DNA from: Craterostigma plantagineum
Lineage: Eukaryota; Streptophyta; Magnoliopsida; Lamiales; Linderniaceae
DNA length: 64,000 nt
Assembly (NCBI GenBank): GCA_027422505.1
Contig: JAPQWV010000484.1
Coordinates: forward strand, 248,001 to 312,000
Direction: 5' to 3'
Shown piece after piece: positions 1 to 9,021 of this stretch (within the stretch, counting starts at the first letter, position 1; every line of letters begins with the position of its first letter). The notes under the pieces are model-generated. The model saw only the letters and a program-made list of their open reading frames with translations. It did no database searches and was not told the origin of the DNA. Position numbers and translations under genes: made by a program.

Positions 1-262
1 CATGTTTAAAAGACACCCCATGCAAACCTTCTTCTGGAGCCAGACAAGCTTCCTCGAGGCCGAACCAGACAACTTCCTTCGACGAAGACGAATCTGACAC
101 TAAGAAGAAATGATTGGAGAAGACTTGATGACCTCAAACTAGGAAAAAGACCAGGAGAATATGAGAACGCACAAAGATCCGCAACATCGTTTAAAAGTGA
201 ATAATTAGGGCGTGGATCACACTCAACATCTGGTCTACAAAGAAAGCGTCAGGCAAGGGAGT
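1..262 (+). other. Possible 3' tail of a Sirevirus-type internal region
   Basis: No intact gene is visible. The last codons before the LTR at 263 read through a basic stretch (QRKRQARELQN) that resembles the end of the minus-strand additional ORF just before its own LTR (ARKRNQAQSGRMQN). A purine-rich run (AGGCAAGGGAG) sits directly upstream of the LTR, as a polypurine tract would. If correct, the LTR at 263-577 is both the 3' LTR of an element lying to the left and the 5' LTR of copia-1, but the match is short. Confidence 0.3.
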
Positions 263-577
263 TGTAGAATACACATTTGAATTGTGCTTAGATTTATTAG
301 CTATATTTGTAATGGGCGTGTACTTGTGTTTTCGATAGTTTAGGAGTAGATTAGATATTTATACCAAGTCTGTTTGGTATAAATAGATAATGTGGCTATC
401 GAATTCTATAGAAAGTTATTGAATTTGATCTGAAGGGCTTGCAATTCGAATATTTAGAAAATTCTCTCTCGTGTTCTTCAAATCAGGTTTTTGATCGAAA
501 CACAATTCTTAACAATTCTAATAGAAAATTAGGAATCCTTGCCTAGAATTAATAGAGGTGATATTTAGGACGTAACA
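263..577 (+). repeat. LTR of copia-1 (Sirevirus-like Ty1/copia)
   Basis: The block is 315 bp, starts TGTAGAATAC and ends GACGTAACA, and is followed two bases later by an initiator tRNA-Met primer binding site, which makes it a 5' LTR on the plus strand. A diverged copy lies inverted at 3858-4204 with the same internal order: GAATTGTGCT near the start, a TATACCAA..TTTGGTATA dyad around a TATA box, and a GGTTTTTGATCG box near the end. No matching plus-strand 3' LTR occurs in the window. Confidence 0.75.
360..388 (+). promoter_or_regulatory. TATA box inside a dyad, copia-1 LTR
   Basis: TATACCAA and TTTGGTATA form an inverted repeat with a five-base loop, and the right arm runs into TATAAATAGAT, a good plant TATA box (378-386). 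The same arrangement is kept in the inverted, diverged LTR on the minus strand at 4082-4108, so this is the likely core promoter of the family. Transcription itself is inferred. Confidence 0.55.
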
Positions 578-579
578 AT

Positions 580-591
580 TGGTATCAGAGC
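580..591 (+). other. Primer binding site of copia-1
   Basis: TGGTATCAGAGC is complementary to the 3' end of plant initiator tRNA-Met and lies two bases after the LTR end, the usual position for Ty1/copia reverse-transcription priming. Confidence 0.88.
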
Positions 592-737
592 AGATTCGTA
601 TCTGTTTTGAAGCTTAATTGTTGGATTTAGATCGAAATTCAGTTATGGAAAGTTTTTCGATCGTTCAAAAATTTTCACGCAAAATTGCAATTTCGATCTA
701 AAGGCTTAAAATTATGGCGTAATTGGATCGATATTGA

Positions 738-828
738 TGTTTCTGTACTCGCTTAAGTGTTAGAAATCAATTACGATTCGAATTAGTAAGTGTTTCTGTA
801 CTCGCTTAAGTGTTTCTGTACTCGCTTA
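738..828 (+). repeat. Short direct repeats in the copia-1 leader
   Basis: TGTTTCTGTACTCGCTTAAG occurs at 738-757 (last bases shared) and 791-810, and again as 18 bases at 811-828, the last two in tandem. They lie in the untranslated leader between the primer binding site and gag. No function is evident. Confidence 0.75.
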
Positions 829-840
829 TTATCACATGTT

Positions 841-1260
841 GATGATCCTTTTTAAGCCCGACTCTTCAGGTTCGAATCAATCGATAAGGGAGGAATCCAA
901 GAGTCCGGTAGTTACTTAGCCAATCTCGCAGTACCGGACCGTAACCCGATTCGAGTGCGAATTTTGACCCAGCCTTAGAACCTCACTATAAATTATAGTA
1001 CTACATATGAACCTTCATCTGTGTCCCAATTGAGTGAGAGCATGGTCTATGTCAAACTCACTGAACTCGATTATATGATAAAACAGGACATTGATTACTC
1101 GAAAATTGCATGGATTATGCGCTTAATTTGGTAAATTGTTTTGTGATTGAGTTCCATGTGAGTATTGATTGAAAAGGTCTATATGTTGAGAAACACTTCA
1201 GATTGTCAAGAACTTAGAACTTGCGAATATATGAACACGAGATTGTTTGAGCATAAGACT
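841..1260 (-). repeat. Diverged, inverted fragment of the copia-2 LTR family
   Basis: Read on the minus strand, this stretch follows the interior of the copia-2 LTR (47000-47420). Shared boxes in the same order include TTTAAGCCCGA, GGAATCCAAGA, TAGCCAATC, GTACCG, GAGTGAGAG and GTCAAACTCACT. Identity is moderate and neither LTR end is present; weaker similarity may run to about 1700. It is an old truncated copy lying inside the copia-1 leader. The remaining leader (592-840, 1261-1995) holds nothing else I recognise. Confidence 0.65.
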
Positions 1261-1995
1261 ATTATTAATAGCCATCTCACACTTGCGACATATCTATGGC
1301 TGCTCTCAGCGTACACCTGTGATCACCTTGTGCCGACCTGAGCTTTAACTTGTGATTCCATCACTGAACGAGTTTCATCCTATTTTCACCATTCTCCATC
1401 CATATATTCTATCTTCGGATGTGTTGTCTTCGGACGTGAGCGATGTGCAAGAAGGCAAGGTAGACGTTTGCACGTACGTGAAGGGAAGGACGACTTTCGG
1501 GGTCCTTCGGTAGCGAGTTGTTTACTGTCTGGAATTGGAGATTGCCAGGAGCAAAACTCGGTGTGCGGTAACTTAGTAGTGTCTAGTGTTCGACTTGTTT
1601 CGATTGTGTATTGGGCAAATCAATCAGTTTGTAACCAGCTAAGGTGACATTATAGTGACTGATTAAACTCTTGAGGAGCAAACCTCAATGAGAGGAGTAA
1701 ACCCAGTTGGGGATATAACCTCTATAAATACCTGTCTCGCATTAACTTTTTAGTTATTTCCTTTTTACTATGAGACAAAACCAATAGACTTCTGACGCAA
1801 CTAGGATATATCAGACATATCTTGATCATTTGGATAAGTAGACATTTCTAGGATATTACATCTTAGGATTCTTAGAAAGAAGAAGCAAAATTTTATAAAG
1901 CCTAATCCCCCCCATCTTTGGCACATTTTATATTCATTTCGTATCAGAGAGGGTTACTCAAACGACGTACCTAACAAGCCTGAGTTAAAGATCTA

Positions 1996-2765
1996 ATGAC
2001 TTCTTCGAGTTTTAATGATTTTGCAGAGGGACAATCTCATTGTGTTAATGAATACGATGCAGCAGACAAACATGGAATCTCACTGAATGGCAAGGCAAAA
2101 AACATGACTGCTTGTGCGCTAACAAGACAAGTACAATCGTGTAAGCTCATGTGAATCCGCCAAAAATATGTGGGAGATGCTACAAGTCACACAAAAAGGA
2201 ACCACTCGAGTCAAAAAAGAAAGAATTGCACTTCTAACCCACCAATACGAGCTATTCAAAATGGAAGACGACGAGAAAATAAGTCATATGTATGCAAGAT
2301 TCATGGCCATCATCAATCAAATGTTCACTCTTGGTCAGAACATTCCCGATGCTGAGAAAGTACAAAAATCTTGAGATCTCTTCTAAGAGCATGGAATCCG
2401 AAAGTAACAGCCATCTACGAAGATAAGGATCTGGACAAGTTATCTGTCTCGTAGCTAATCGAATCTAACCTCATATGGGATGACTCAAATATCCTTGGAA
2501 GAAAAACCACAAGTTAGGAATACCATCGTTTCAATGCCGAACAGAAGGAGTCTGTATCTGACAATGAAGAAAATAAGGAAGACATATTGGAGCAGATCGC
2601 CATGCTGACTACAAGATTTGAAAAATCTCGGCTACGAAGAAAATTCACAGGAAACTCCAGTTCCAACCAAAGACCAAGGAATATCCTCATCCGAGAACAA
2701 TGTTCAGAAATGCTTCAAGCGTAACACGCCAGGCCACTTCGCCTCAAACTGTCCATTGGAGAACG
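1996..2765 (+). pseudogene. gag: Sirevirus-like copia gag, broken
   Basis: This was the nucleocapsid gene of copia-1, which packages element RNA in cytoplasmic particles. An ATG at 1996 opens a frame that is quickly interrupted. The diagnostic UBN2-type gag core runs from about 2070 to 2460: CKSAK-like WEMLQVTQKGT, LTHQYELFKMEDDE, and LGQNIPDAEKV. It contains in-frame stops, for example near 2372 after EKVQKS and near 2453. A zinc knuckle follows at about 2707-2753 (CFKRNTPGHFASNC), in which the second zinc-binding Cys has become Arg. The copy is therefore defective twice over. Family assignment to Sirevirus rests on this gag plus the long coiled-coil spacer downstream. Confidence 0.8.
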
Positions 2766-2775
2766 GTGACAAAAA

Positions 2776-3275
2776 ATAAACAAACAGAAGGCCATGGTTA
2801 CAAACTGAGAAAATGTCGAAAGTAAAGAGGAGGAAGATCTCGCCTACATGGCCGATGATGATCAGGTATCTTCTTCATCTACTATTAAGAAAATACGCAT
2901 CCTAAATAAATTATATGCCAGTAAGGATGAATCTCATGATAACGCCTCCTCAGTCTTTGAAGGTGAAAAGGAAGAAATGTTTGAAATTATTCAAACATAG
3001 CAAAGAGATTGGTTAGGCAACAAGAAGCAAGAGAGAAGCGTCAAACTGATCTAGATATTGCATGTTTAAGGGCCGGACTAGAAACCTTTAAGGAAGAAAA
3101 AGCCGCGTGTAACTGCGTAGAGCTTACAAAGATAAACATCGATATATCTAGAGATATCTCCGTTCTTAAGAATTCCTTAGAAGAAAAAACACGTACTGTT
3201 GGTAGACTTCTTGAGGAAAAGAAAATTTTGATATGTTACTTAGCATTCCTAGGAATATTGGGAAATCAGGGATAG
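2776..3275 (+). pseudogene. Gag-pol spacer with coiled coil (Sirevirus type)
   Basis: After the zinc knuckle comes an acidic stretch (AYMADDDQVSSSS) and then, from 3009 to 3275, an open 88-residue frame rich in Glu, Lys and Leu with heptad spacing (RQTDLDIACLRAGLETFKEE, then SVLKNSLEEKTRTVGRLLEE). Sireviruses typically carry such a long helical region between gag and protease. A stop near 2999 separates it from the acidic part, so it is not translated as one protein here. I infer family from order and composition rather than from a close match. Confidence 0.6.
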
Positions 3276-3299
3276 GATATTCCATGATACATGCTACAC

Positions 3300-3835
3300 C
3301 AACTGTTAAGAAGCCTAAATGTTTTTCATGAGGTAGTCATGGTCAATATTCTAACAATTGTTTTTGGAAAACAGCTGATAAGTCTAGGTATTTTTGGAGG
3401 CCAAAGTAGTTCCCTGATAACCATGTTTCTAACACTGATCAACCTAAGTTTGAGAGATAACAGTCTATGATATATCACATATCACATGTTAACAAGAGTT
3501 ACTTTGCTAGTAGCCTATTAGGACCCAATCAACATTGGGCACCTCATAAAAGAACTGTTCATGCAGGTACAAAGGAAAAAATCCAGCAAGAAAATAAGTT
3601 GTATCTCGACGTGGGTGTTCCCACCATATGACAGGTCATATCAGTAAGTTTGTGTCGTGAAAGCGTAATACGGGGAATATGTCTCATACGCCGACAACAC
3701 AAAAGCTAAAATTATTGGAGTTGGAACTGTCGGTAACACTTTACATACTACTATAAATGACATATGGTTGGTTAGGAATGTAGAACATAACATCATTAGT
3801 CAATTACGTGATAAACGTCATAAACCTTTGAAAAT
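3300..3835 (+). pseudogene. pol: Second zinc knuckle and aspartic protease remnant of copia-1
   Basis: A second knuckle-like motif (KCFS, stop, GSHGQYSNNC) has its second Cys replaced by TGA near 3330. The protease follows from about 3600: LYLDVGVP stands where WYLDSGCSRHMTG is expected, so the catalytic DSG triad is DVG. Downstream, in shifted frames, are YADNTKAKIIGVGTVGNT and VEHNIISQL, matching the family's flap region. The frame is cut at about 3835, where the inverted LTR begins. Integrase, reverse transcriptase and RNase H of copia-1 are not found. Confidence 0.7.
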
Positions 3836-3857
3836 GATAAGTGTGTTGTTAGAAATG

Positions 3858-4204
3858 TGTTAGGTCCTGATTTATCAACTCAACGATCCTAGACATTTGA
3901 ATCCTAAGGTAATCGATTAGAATTATATGAATAGAACGATCAAAAACCTTCTTTCAAGAGCTCGAGAGAGAGAAACCTTGTAGTGGGAGAATGTTTTATG
4001 ATTTTCTCTCTCTAGAATTGGATTTTCAAGCCTTTCGGATCAATTCTAAAAAATTCTCTATCAAGCTCAACGTTTGTACATCTATTTATACCAAACATAC
4101 TTGGTATAAATTACAAACTAAGTCCTAAACTAAGGACTATTACAATAAAAGCCTCAATCTACGAAAACAGCTAAATCATAGCACAATTAAAATTGTATTC
4201 TGCA
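3858..4204 (-). repeat. Inverted Sirevirus-like LTR (3' LTR of a minus-strand element)
   Basis: On the minus strand the LTR starts TGCAGAATAC at 4204 and ends ACCTAACA at 3858, 347 bp. A purine tract (AAAGTGGGAGAA) lies just upstream at 4205-4216, as at the 3' end of copia elements, so this is a 3' LTR and the ORFs at 4176-7420 precede it in sense orientation. It aligns in order with 263-577 but is clearly diverged. No second minus-strand LTR is recognised to the right. Confidence 0.72.
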
Positions 4205-4769
4205 TTCTCCCACTTTGTGCTTGATTCCTTTTCCGCGCTGTCTGTCCTCGTCGGACATAATACGATCTACGCAAGCCCAGCGCATGCTCGAAATTCCTGA
4301 GTGTGTTCCTCAGCTCCAGTCGCTCCTCGATATCATCAAGCAGTTCCATAAGGAGCGGCTGTTCTCTCACGTACCTATGGATCCTCAGCATCGTCTCTCT
4401 ATTGATCTCTTCCACTCGTTTCTCAATGTTTTGCATGATGACCTTGAGCGTCCCATCACAGAATTTGTGTACTTCAGTCTTCAACATCAGCCTTGTCTTC
4501 TTGGCGATCGGGTTGTGGTAGATGATGCCTAGGACTGAGCTGATGTGTATGTGATTATTGGGAAGCCCTTCGATCTCAGGTCCTTTGTTGAGCAGCATGG
4601 TCATGTTGACCTTCTTCATATTGCTCTCGAGAGCCATCTGAAGGTCGTGTCCGGCGAAGTACTTGACTTGACGCATCATGTACCGGTAGAGTCCCTCTAG
4701 TCCTTCTTTCTTGATGAAGCCTTGAAGACCCTTGTATTTCTCCACATACAGCTGGTAGAGGTTGTACAC
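4176..4769 (-). CDS. C-terminal block of a retrotransposon additional ORF
   Basis: This open block of 197 codons is the last part of a long minus-strand reading frame that ends at the 3' LTR. It is continuous upstream through a single TAG at 4770-4772, so the first codon here (GTG) is not a real start. The protein is charged and helical, with YVEKYKGLQGFIKKEGLEG, HDLQMALESNMKKVNMTMLL, then LRIHRYVREQPLLMELLDD and EERLELRNTLRNFEHALGL, and ends in a basic tail. I see no signal peptide or membrane segment, so it is not an obvious envelope protein. Its place between pol and the 3' LTR matches additional ORFs known in Sireviruses. No function is assigned. Confidence 0.6.
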   Translation of the reverse strand: MYNLYQLYVEKYKGLQGFIKKEGLEGLYRYMMRQVKYFAGHDLQMALESNMKKVNMTMLLNKGPEIEGLPNNHIHISSVLGIIYHNPIAKKTRLMLKTEVHKFCDGTLKVIMQNIEKRVEEINRETMLRIHRYVREQPLLMELLDDIEERLELRNTLRNFEHALGLRRSYYVRRGQTARKRNQAQSGRMQNTILIVL

Positions 4770-6549
4770 CTACTCGGCAGGGAGATATGGTAGGTCATTC
4801 TAGCTCAATTCTTCTTGAGTCCTGTCTACCCGCTCAATGGCATAGTATGGTGTTGAAAGTCCTCCTTTGGTACAGAAGACGCTGAGGAGCTGACAATGAG
4901 TGATAGACTCTTATAGTGGCTCTTGGCTTGTGCTTTAGTCATCCCCAGTCTCAGGTCAGGTCCAAGGTGGGTCAACATCCAGAGATATGTCTTCTATCAG
5001 CACAAGGTCCACCGAAGCTTGCTGTAAGAACTGACGAACGTCGTTAAGCCATTGTCTCTGATGCTCATCGGGCATGGAATGGATCATCCACTATCCTTCG
5101 AATATGTACTTGTCGAGGAATTCATGAGGATTGACACCATGTCCTGACGGTACCGATTGGTCTTGAGCGGCTGAGGGAGTAGCTTGGGTCAGCGCCAGGG
5201 CCACGAGCATGGCGGCACTTGCTTCTTCTTTCTAAAGCAAGAGGCTTGTGAGAATCATCGGTGTAGGCGGAGGCATCCTTATGAGGCGAGGTTTCAACGG
5301 CTCCAGCGCTTGTCTGTGCTGTGCCCGAGCCTTATCTCTGACTTCTTGTCATGATCCTACGTCTTTTCTCCCCCTCATGACGACCTTGATCATCTGGATC
5401 ATCATGTCGACGTCTGGAGCAAAAGTCTTGTCTTCGGCATGATTCGGTAGGATCAGAACGGTCCACGAGACGGCGAAACAGATCATCTTCTTCCGGCATT
5501 CGAATAGTCAACCCGAGTAGGCGGGCAACTAATATGTAGTGGAGGTTGCTGATGGGTATGGTGGCTGTGTTTATGAGGTTGTGTGGGAGGATGGGTGTGG
5601 CGATAGGGAAGGGTTGTGTGGGTTGAGTGGGTGTGAGGATAGGTTGTGAAAAAGACGGCTCCGAGACTGGTGCTTTCCCACGATGTTGGCGGGACGTCTC
5701 CATGATTTTGTCTTCGAACTTATAGCTACGGAGAGAGCGGCCTGAACATAGTCTTCGATCACATATGGGACGGACGCCTCCGTTGTTAAAGGTCCAGGTC
5801 GACCAAAGTCACCTGTTGACAATCCTTGAGCAGACATCGGCTCCTTAGGTTGGCTCGTCGTCACTTGAGGTTGTGACTGTTCGAGATTTCCACCCAATCC
5901 TTGAGTCGAATTATGGAGATTCTCCTCTATGGGTGTTGTGGCAGGTTCAGAGTGAACCTGCGTATCAGACACGGCTGGAGCTGGCCGATGATGATTGGCA
6001 GCTGATCTTCGGCCTCAGTGCTTGGAGTGATGACGGGCACTGTCTCTGATGTGGTGGTGATGGTGGTGAAGAGGGACTCTAGTTGTATACTTAAACGCCT
6101 TGAAATCCGTCTCATGAGTTGGATCTCCTCATCGAACTCTGTGTCTGATGAGGTAGCCGAGTGGGGGAAGGCTCTCGTGCAACATCCTCTCCGGCTTGTT
6201 CCGTCACCTGGGGCTTGTTGGGTTGAATCGTGGAAATCAGAGCTTCGGTCTCTGGCGTCGTAGCCAGTGGAGGTGAGCTGTGCCCCGTTTCAGCTCCGGG
6301 CTGTGTTGCTTGTTGTAGGATCTCCTCAAGCGATCCTTGGAACACGCCGACTACGATGGGCACTTCAGCTCCTAGAGGTTGTTGTGGAGCCTCTAGTTCC
6401 AACTCTTTTGCCACTGCATCAATCAACATGACATCTTCATCAGGTATTTGTGCTTCCTGAGTTGGAGGCTCCTGTTCTAGCTCATCGGCCACCTGGTCTA
6501 TCTGTTCGGCCTCGGGACTAGGTGGTTGCTGTTGGTGGGGAGGGCTCAC
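4770..6549 (-). pseudogene. Middle part of the additional ORF, frameshifted
   Basis: The frame continues across several shifts. From 6549 to 6112 it is very rich in Pro, Gln and Glu (HQQQPPSPEAEQIDQVADEL), a flexible linker. 5972-5571 and 5703-5332 are further Ser/Pro/Thr-rich pieces, followed by an ordered segment LHYILVARLLGLTIRMPEED and a basic region with SRRRHDDPDDQGRHEGEKRR. Stops and shifts occur near 6112, 5571, 5332 and 5080. Composition suggests two folded ends joined by a disordered middle. The individual pieces overlap in different frames, so at least four single-base indels are needed to explain the present state. Confidence 0.5.
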
Positions 6550-6559
6550 ATTGAAGTCT

Positions 6560-7420
6560 GTCGGGGGCCTCTGATCATCTGTTCTTTGAGATGATTGTCC
6601 CGACAGAATCTTTGGTATTCGGCTCCCGAGGGGTCGGCAAGCCGCAGGAGCTAGAACGGAATGGCCATGGATGGCTGGTCCAAATCCGTCAGCCTTGGGT
6701 TGTGGAAGAATTTGAGCCGCAGTGGTTGGTAATTTCCTCCAGGAGGTAGACGAGGGATGCTCTACTCGTACATCTCCATGAATTGTCTAATGATAACGGA
6801 GAACCACCGAGCGTACGGCACATTCTTCGATCTGTTGTTCTCACATTGTCTGATCTGTTCAGCATCTATTGAGCGAAATCATAATTTCACGCCCCGTGAA
6901 AGATTCTGAGAATGTGGCCGTTTCTTTTGTTGAAGCCTGCGTGCTTTGGCGAAAGACATTTGTTGATAATTCCAAACAATGTCTTCCATGGGTGAGGAAT
7001 GCCGTTGCTCTGGACTTGGGCAAGTTTAGTGAGCGGCGGACGGTATCCCATGTGAAGGAAGTCACGCACCATCTCTGCATCCGTGGGCTGAGGGTCATAG
7101 TTGTGGCTGAATGGTAAGTCCAAGGTGAGGCCAAGGTCATCTTTGCTGAAGCTGACGTGCCTTGTCCCAATCACCGTAGTGAATCGGTATGTGCCGTCAA
7201 CTATGAGGCTTTTGATCATCCCCCAAAATTGCTGAAGGTAGACCATCCGTACTGAGGCCGTCACCGTAAGAGCATGCCAGAGGGGATGGCCTTGGAGGAT
7301 TGACACTATTATCTCGTCAGGGCACCGAAAGGTGGTCGTGTCGAGCTGGTAGTTAGTGTCGGGTACGCTTAGATACAAGTTATGATCATAGATATGGTCA
7401 TAAGCTGGAAAGTTTGCCAT
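6560..7420 (-). pseudogene. N-terminal domain of a plant retrotransposon-associated ORF
   Basis: ATG at 7420 opens a 177-codon frame to 6887. It contains MVYLQQFWGMIKSLIVDGTY, then FSKDDLGLTLDLP, RDFLHMGYRPPL and PWKTLFGIINKCLSPKHAGF. This pattern (YxxQFW, F-xx-DL-xxxLxLP, GY, WxTLFxIINKCLS) is, from memory, that of proteins widespread in plant genomes beside Ty1/copia pol genes; I cannot confirm it by search. After 6887 the match resumes in another frame (KNVPYARWFSVIIRQFMEMY) with a TAG just after, down to about 6560. In the parent it was the start of the same protein whose end lies at 4176. No enzymatic motif is visible. Confidence 0.55.
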
Positions 7421-8348
7421 TTGACAATTTAGAAAAATAAATCATTAGCTCAAAAAAAAATTTATTTGAGTCGAAATTGGAATTTATCAAACCAGTAATG
7501 AATCACATTATTGCATGTTTGACAAATTCACATTTGAAATCATGAATTGGCACATAGGTCTACGAAATGAATTGTTGAAGAGAAAATGAAATTTTCGACA
7601 TATGCATAAATAGGTTATGTAAATTTGGTCGAAATTTTACTAAGTGATGAAATACACTATTCACTCCGTGCTTTTTTTTTGCGCGAGAATTGAAATTCTC
7701 ATATTGATTTTAAGTGCGAATTTTCAATTTCAAATCTCCGTTCTATTTTTCGATCGGAAATTTTATTCGTTGAAGTTCGCTACATTGAAAAAGACTTAGA
7801 GAAATTTTCTAAGTGTTTGAACTTAAAACGTGGTACTGTAGCCGATAAGTTTTGCGATCGAGAAAAATTTTCGTGTAAATTTACGATCGAGAAAATTGAT
7901 TTCCGCGTAAATTTACGATCAAGAAATTTTTTGCGCGTGAATAAAAATTTTCGTTGTGGAAGTTGTCGAGCGAGAAAGTTTTTCGATTTTAAAATTTATT
8001 TTCGCTGTGAAATTTTACAAGAGAAAATTGTCAACGAGAAACTAGGTGACTCGCCGAGAAAATTTTCGATCAATTAAAATCATCGCTAAGTTCTTTTACG
8101 ATCGAGAAATTTTATCGTTGAAAAATTAATTTTCTCACCTCTTAAAATTTACGACCGTGAACAAAATTGAAATCGAAATTTACTGTTTTCGATGTTAAGG
8201 TTTTTGCTCGATACTTAATTGCACCTAAGTTATCTATTTCGCTCAGTAATCTTTCGCTCGCATAAAATCAAAATTAGATTTCTCGATGGTAATTGATTTT
8301 GCGACCTACGTCTTTTATCTTTAACGACTAAGTCAAATTTTAGCGATC
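7421..8348. repeat. AT-rich block with CGATCG/TCGAGAAA motif array, left half
   Basis: There is no gene here. From about 7690 to 8348 short CpG-containing motifs recur in AT-rich DNA: CGATCGAGAAA, ATTTTCG, TTTACGATC and GAGAAAATT, on both strands. The series resumes after LINE-1 at 20924, showing that both halves were one block. It may be the interior of a gypsy-type LTR, like the arrays at 27120, 31920 and 37760, but LTR ends are not identified. Confidence 0.55.
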
Positions 8349-8365
8349 GAAGATCTTTTACGATG
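8349..8365 (+). repeat. Target site duplication of LINE-1, left
   Basis: GAAGATCTTTTACGATG is repeated exactly at 20907-20923, directly after the LINE-1 poly(A) tail. A 17-bp duplication is typical of LINE target-primed reverse transcription, and it fixes both LINE-1 boundaries. Confidence 0.93.
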
Positions 8366-8920
8366 GTGGATCCAACTGTCATGATGGTGGATGTCCTTGG
8401 GTTTTCAACCCAAGCTGTACATTGTCGAGTGGAGCTAGCATTGACGGGGGAGGTCACTTTTGTGTCTTTTGCTTATGGGAAATCTGGGAGGGAGGAGAGG
8501 CTGCCCTTATGGGAGGAACTGATTACTCTGTCAGCAACTCGTGTGGCGGATGCATGGATAGTCATGGGGGACTTCAATGCTATTTTGCACACGGGTGAGG
8601 GACGTGGTGGTTCGCCCCCTAGATTGGACATGGAGGAGTTTCAGGCGTGCTTGGCGGAAGCTGATTTGATGACGATCCCGACACTAGACCCGGTTTTCAC
8701 GTGGTATAATCAGCAGCGGTCAGATGCGGGGGTCTGGCAGCGACTGGATCGTATACTAGGCAACCCACAGTGGTTCGCCCAGTTTATGGACACCATTTGC
8801 AGGTGTGGCCTGCCTGCAACCTCAGACCACTCGCCTGTGTTTTTGGGGGCTACTATGATGACGCGGCAGTATAAGGCGACTTTTCGCTTTGATAACTTTC
8901 TGACGAAGCTGGTGCAGTTT
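8366..8920 (+). pseudogene. LINE-1 endonuclease domain, 5'-truncated
   Basis: This is the C-terminal two thirds of an apurinic/apyrimidinic-type endonuclease, which nicks target DNA for LINE insertion. It has SSQAVHC-like STQAVHCRVELA, the catalytic AWIVMGDFNAIL (about residues 68-79 of the open frame), VFTWYNQQRSD, WQRLDRILGNPQWF and the ATSDHSPV motif containing the catalytic Asp-His. The first strands, with the WN and ETR motifs, are absent because of 5' truncation. The frame runs without a stop into LINE-2 at about 8920 and then into the LTR at 9022, so the open frame to 9043 is a three-element chimera rather than a gene. Confidence 0.85.
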
Positions 8921-9021
8921 CGAGTGGGCAACGGGGAGACGATCCTGATGTGGCTCGATCCATGGTTGACTGATGCGCCATTAATAGAGCGCTTTCCACG
9001 AGGGCCGATGGTGATGGGGCT

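Noticed and set aside
4176..7420. Retroviral envelope gene next to the 3' LTR
   Set aside because: No signal peptide, membrane segment or Cys-rich surface domain is visible; described as an additional ORF of unknown function.
7817..8077. 86-codon ORF in AT-rich DNA
   Set aside because: It is made of Lys/Phe/Arg from the repeated GATCGAGAAA motifs; a composition artefact.
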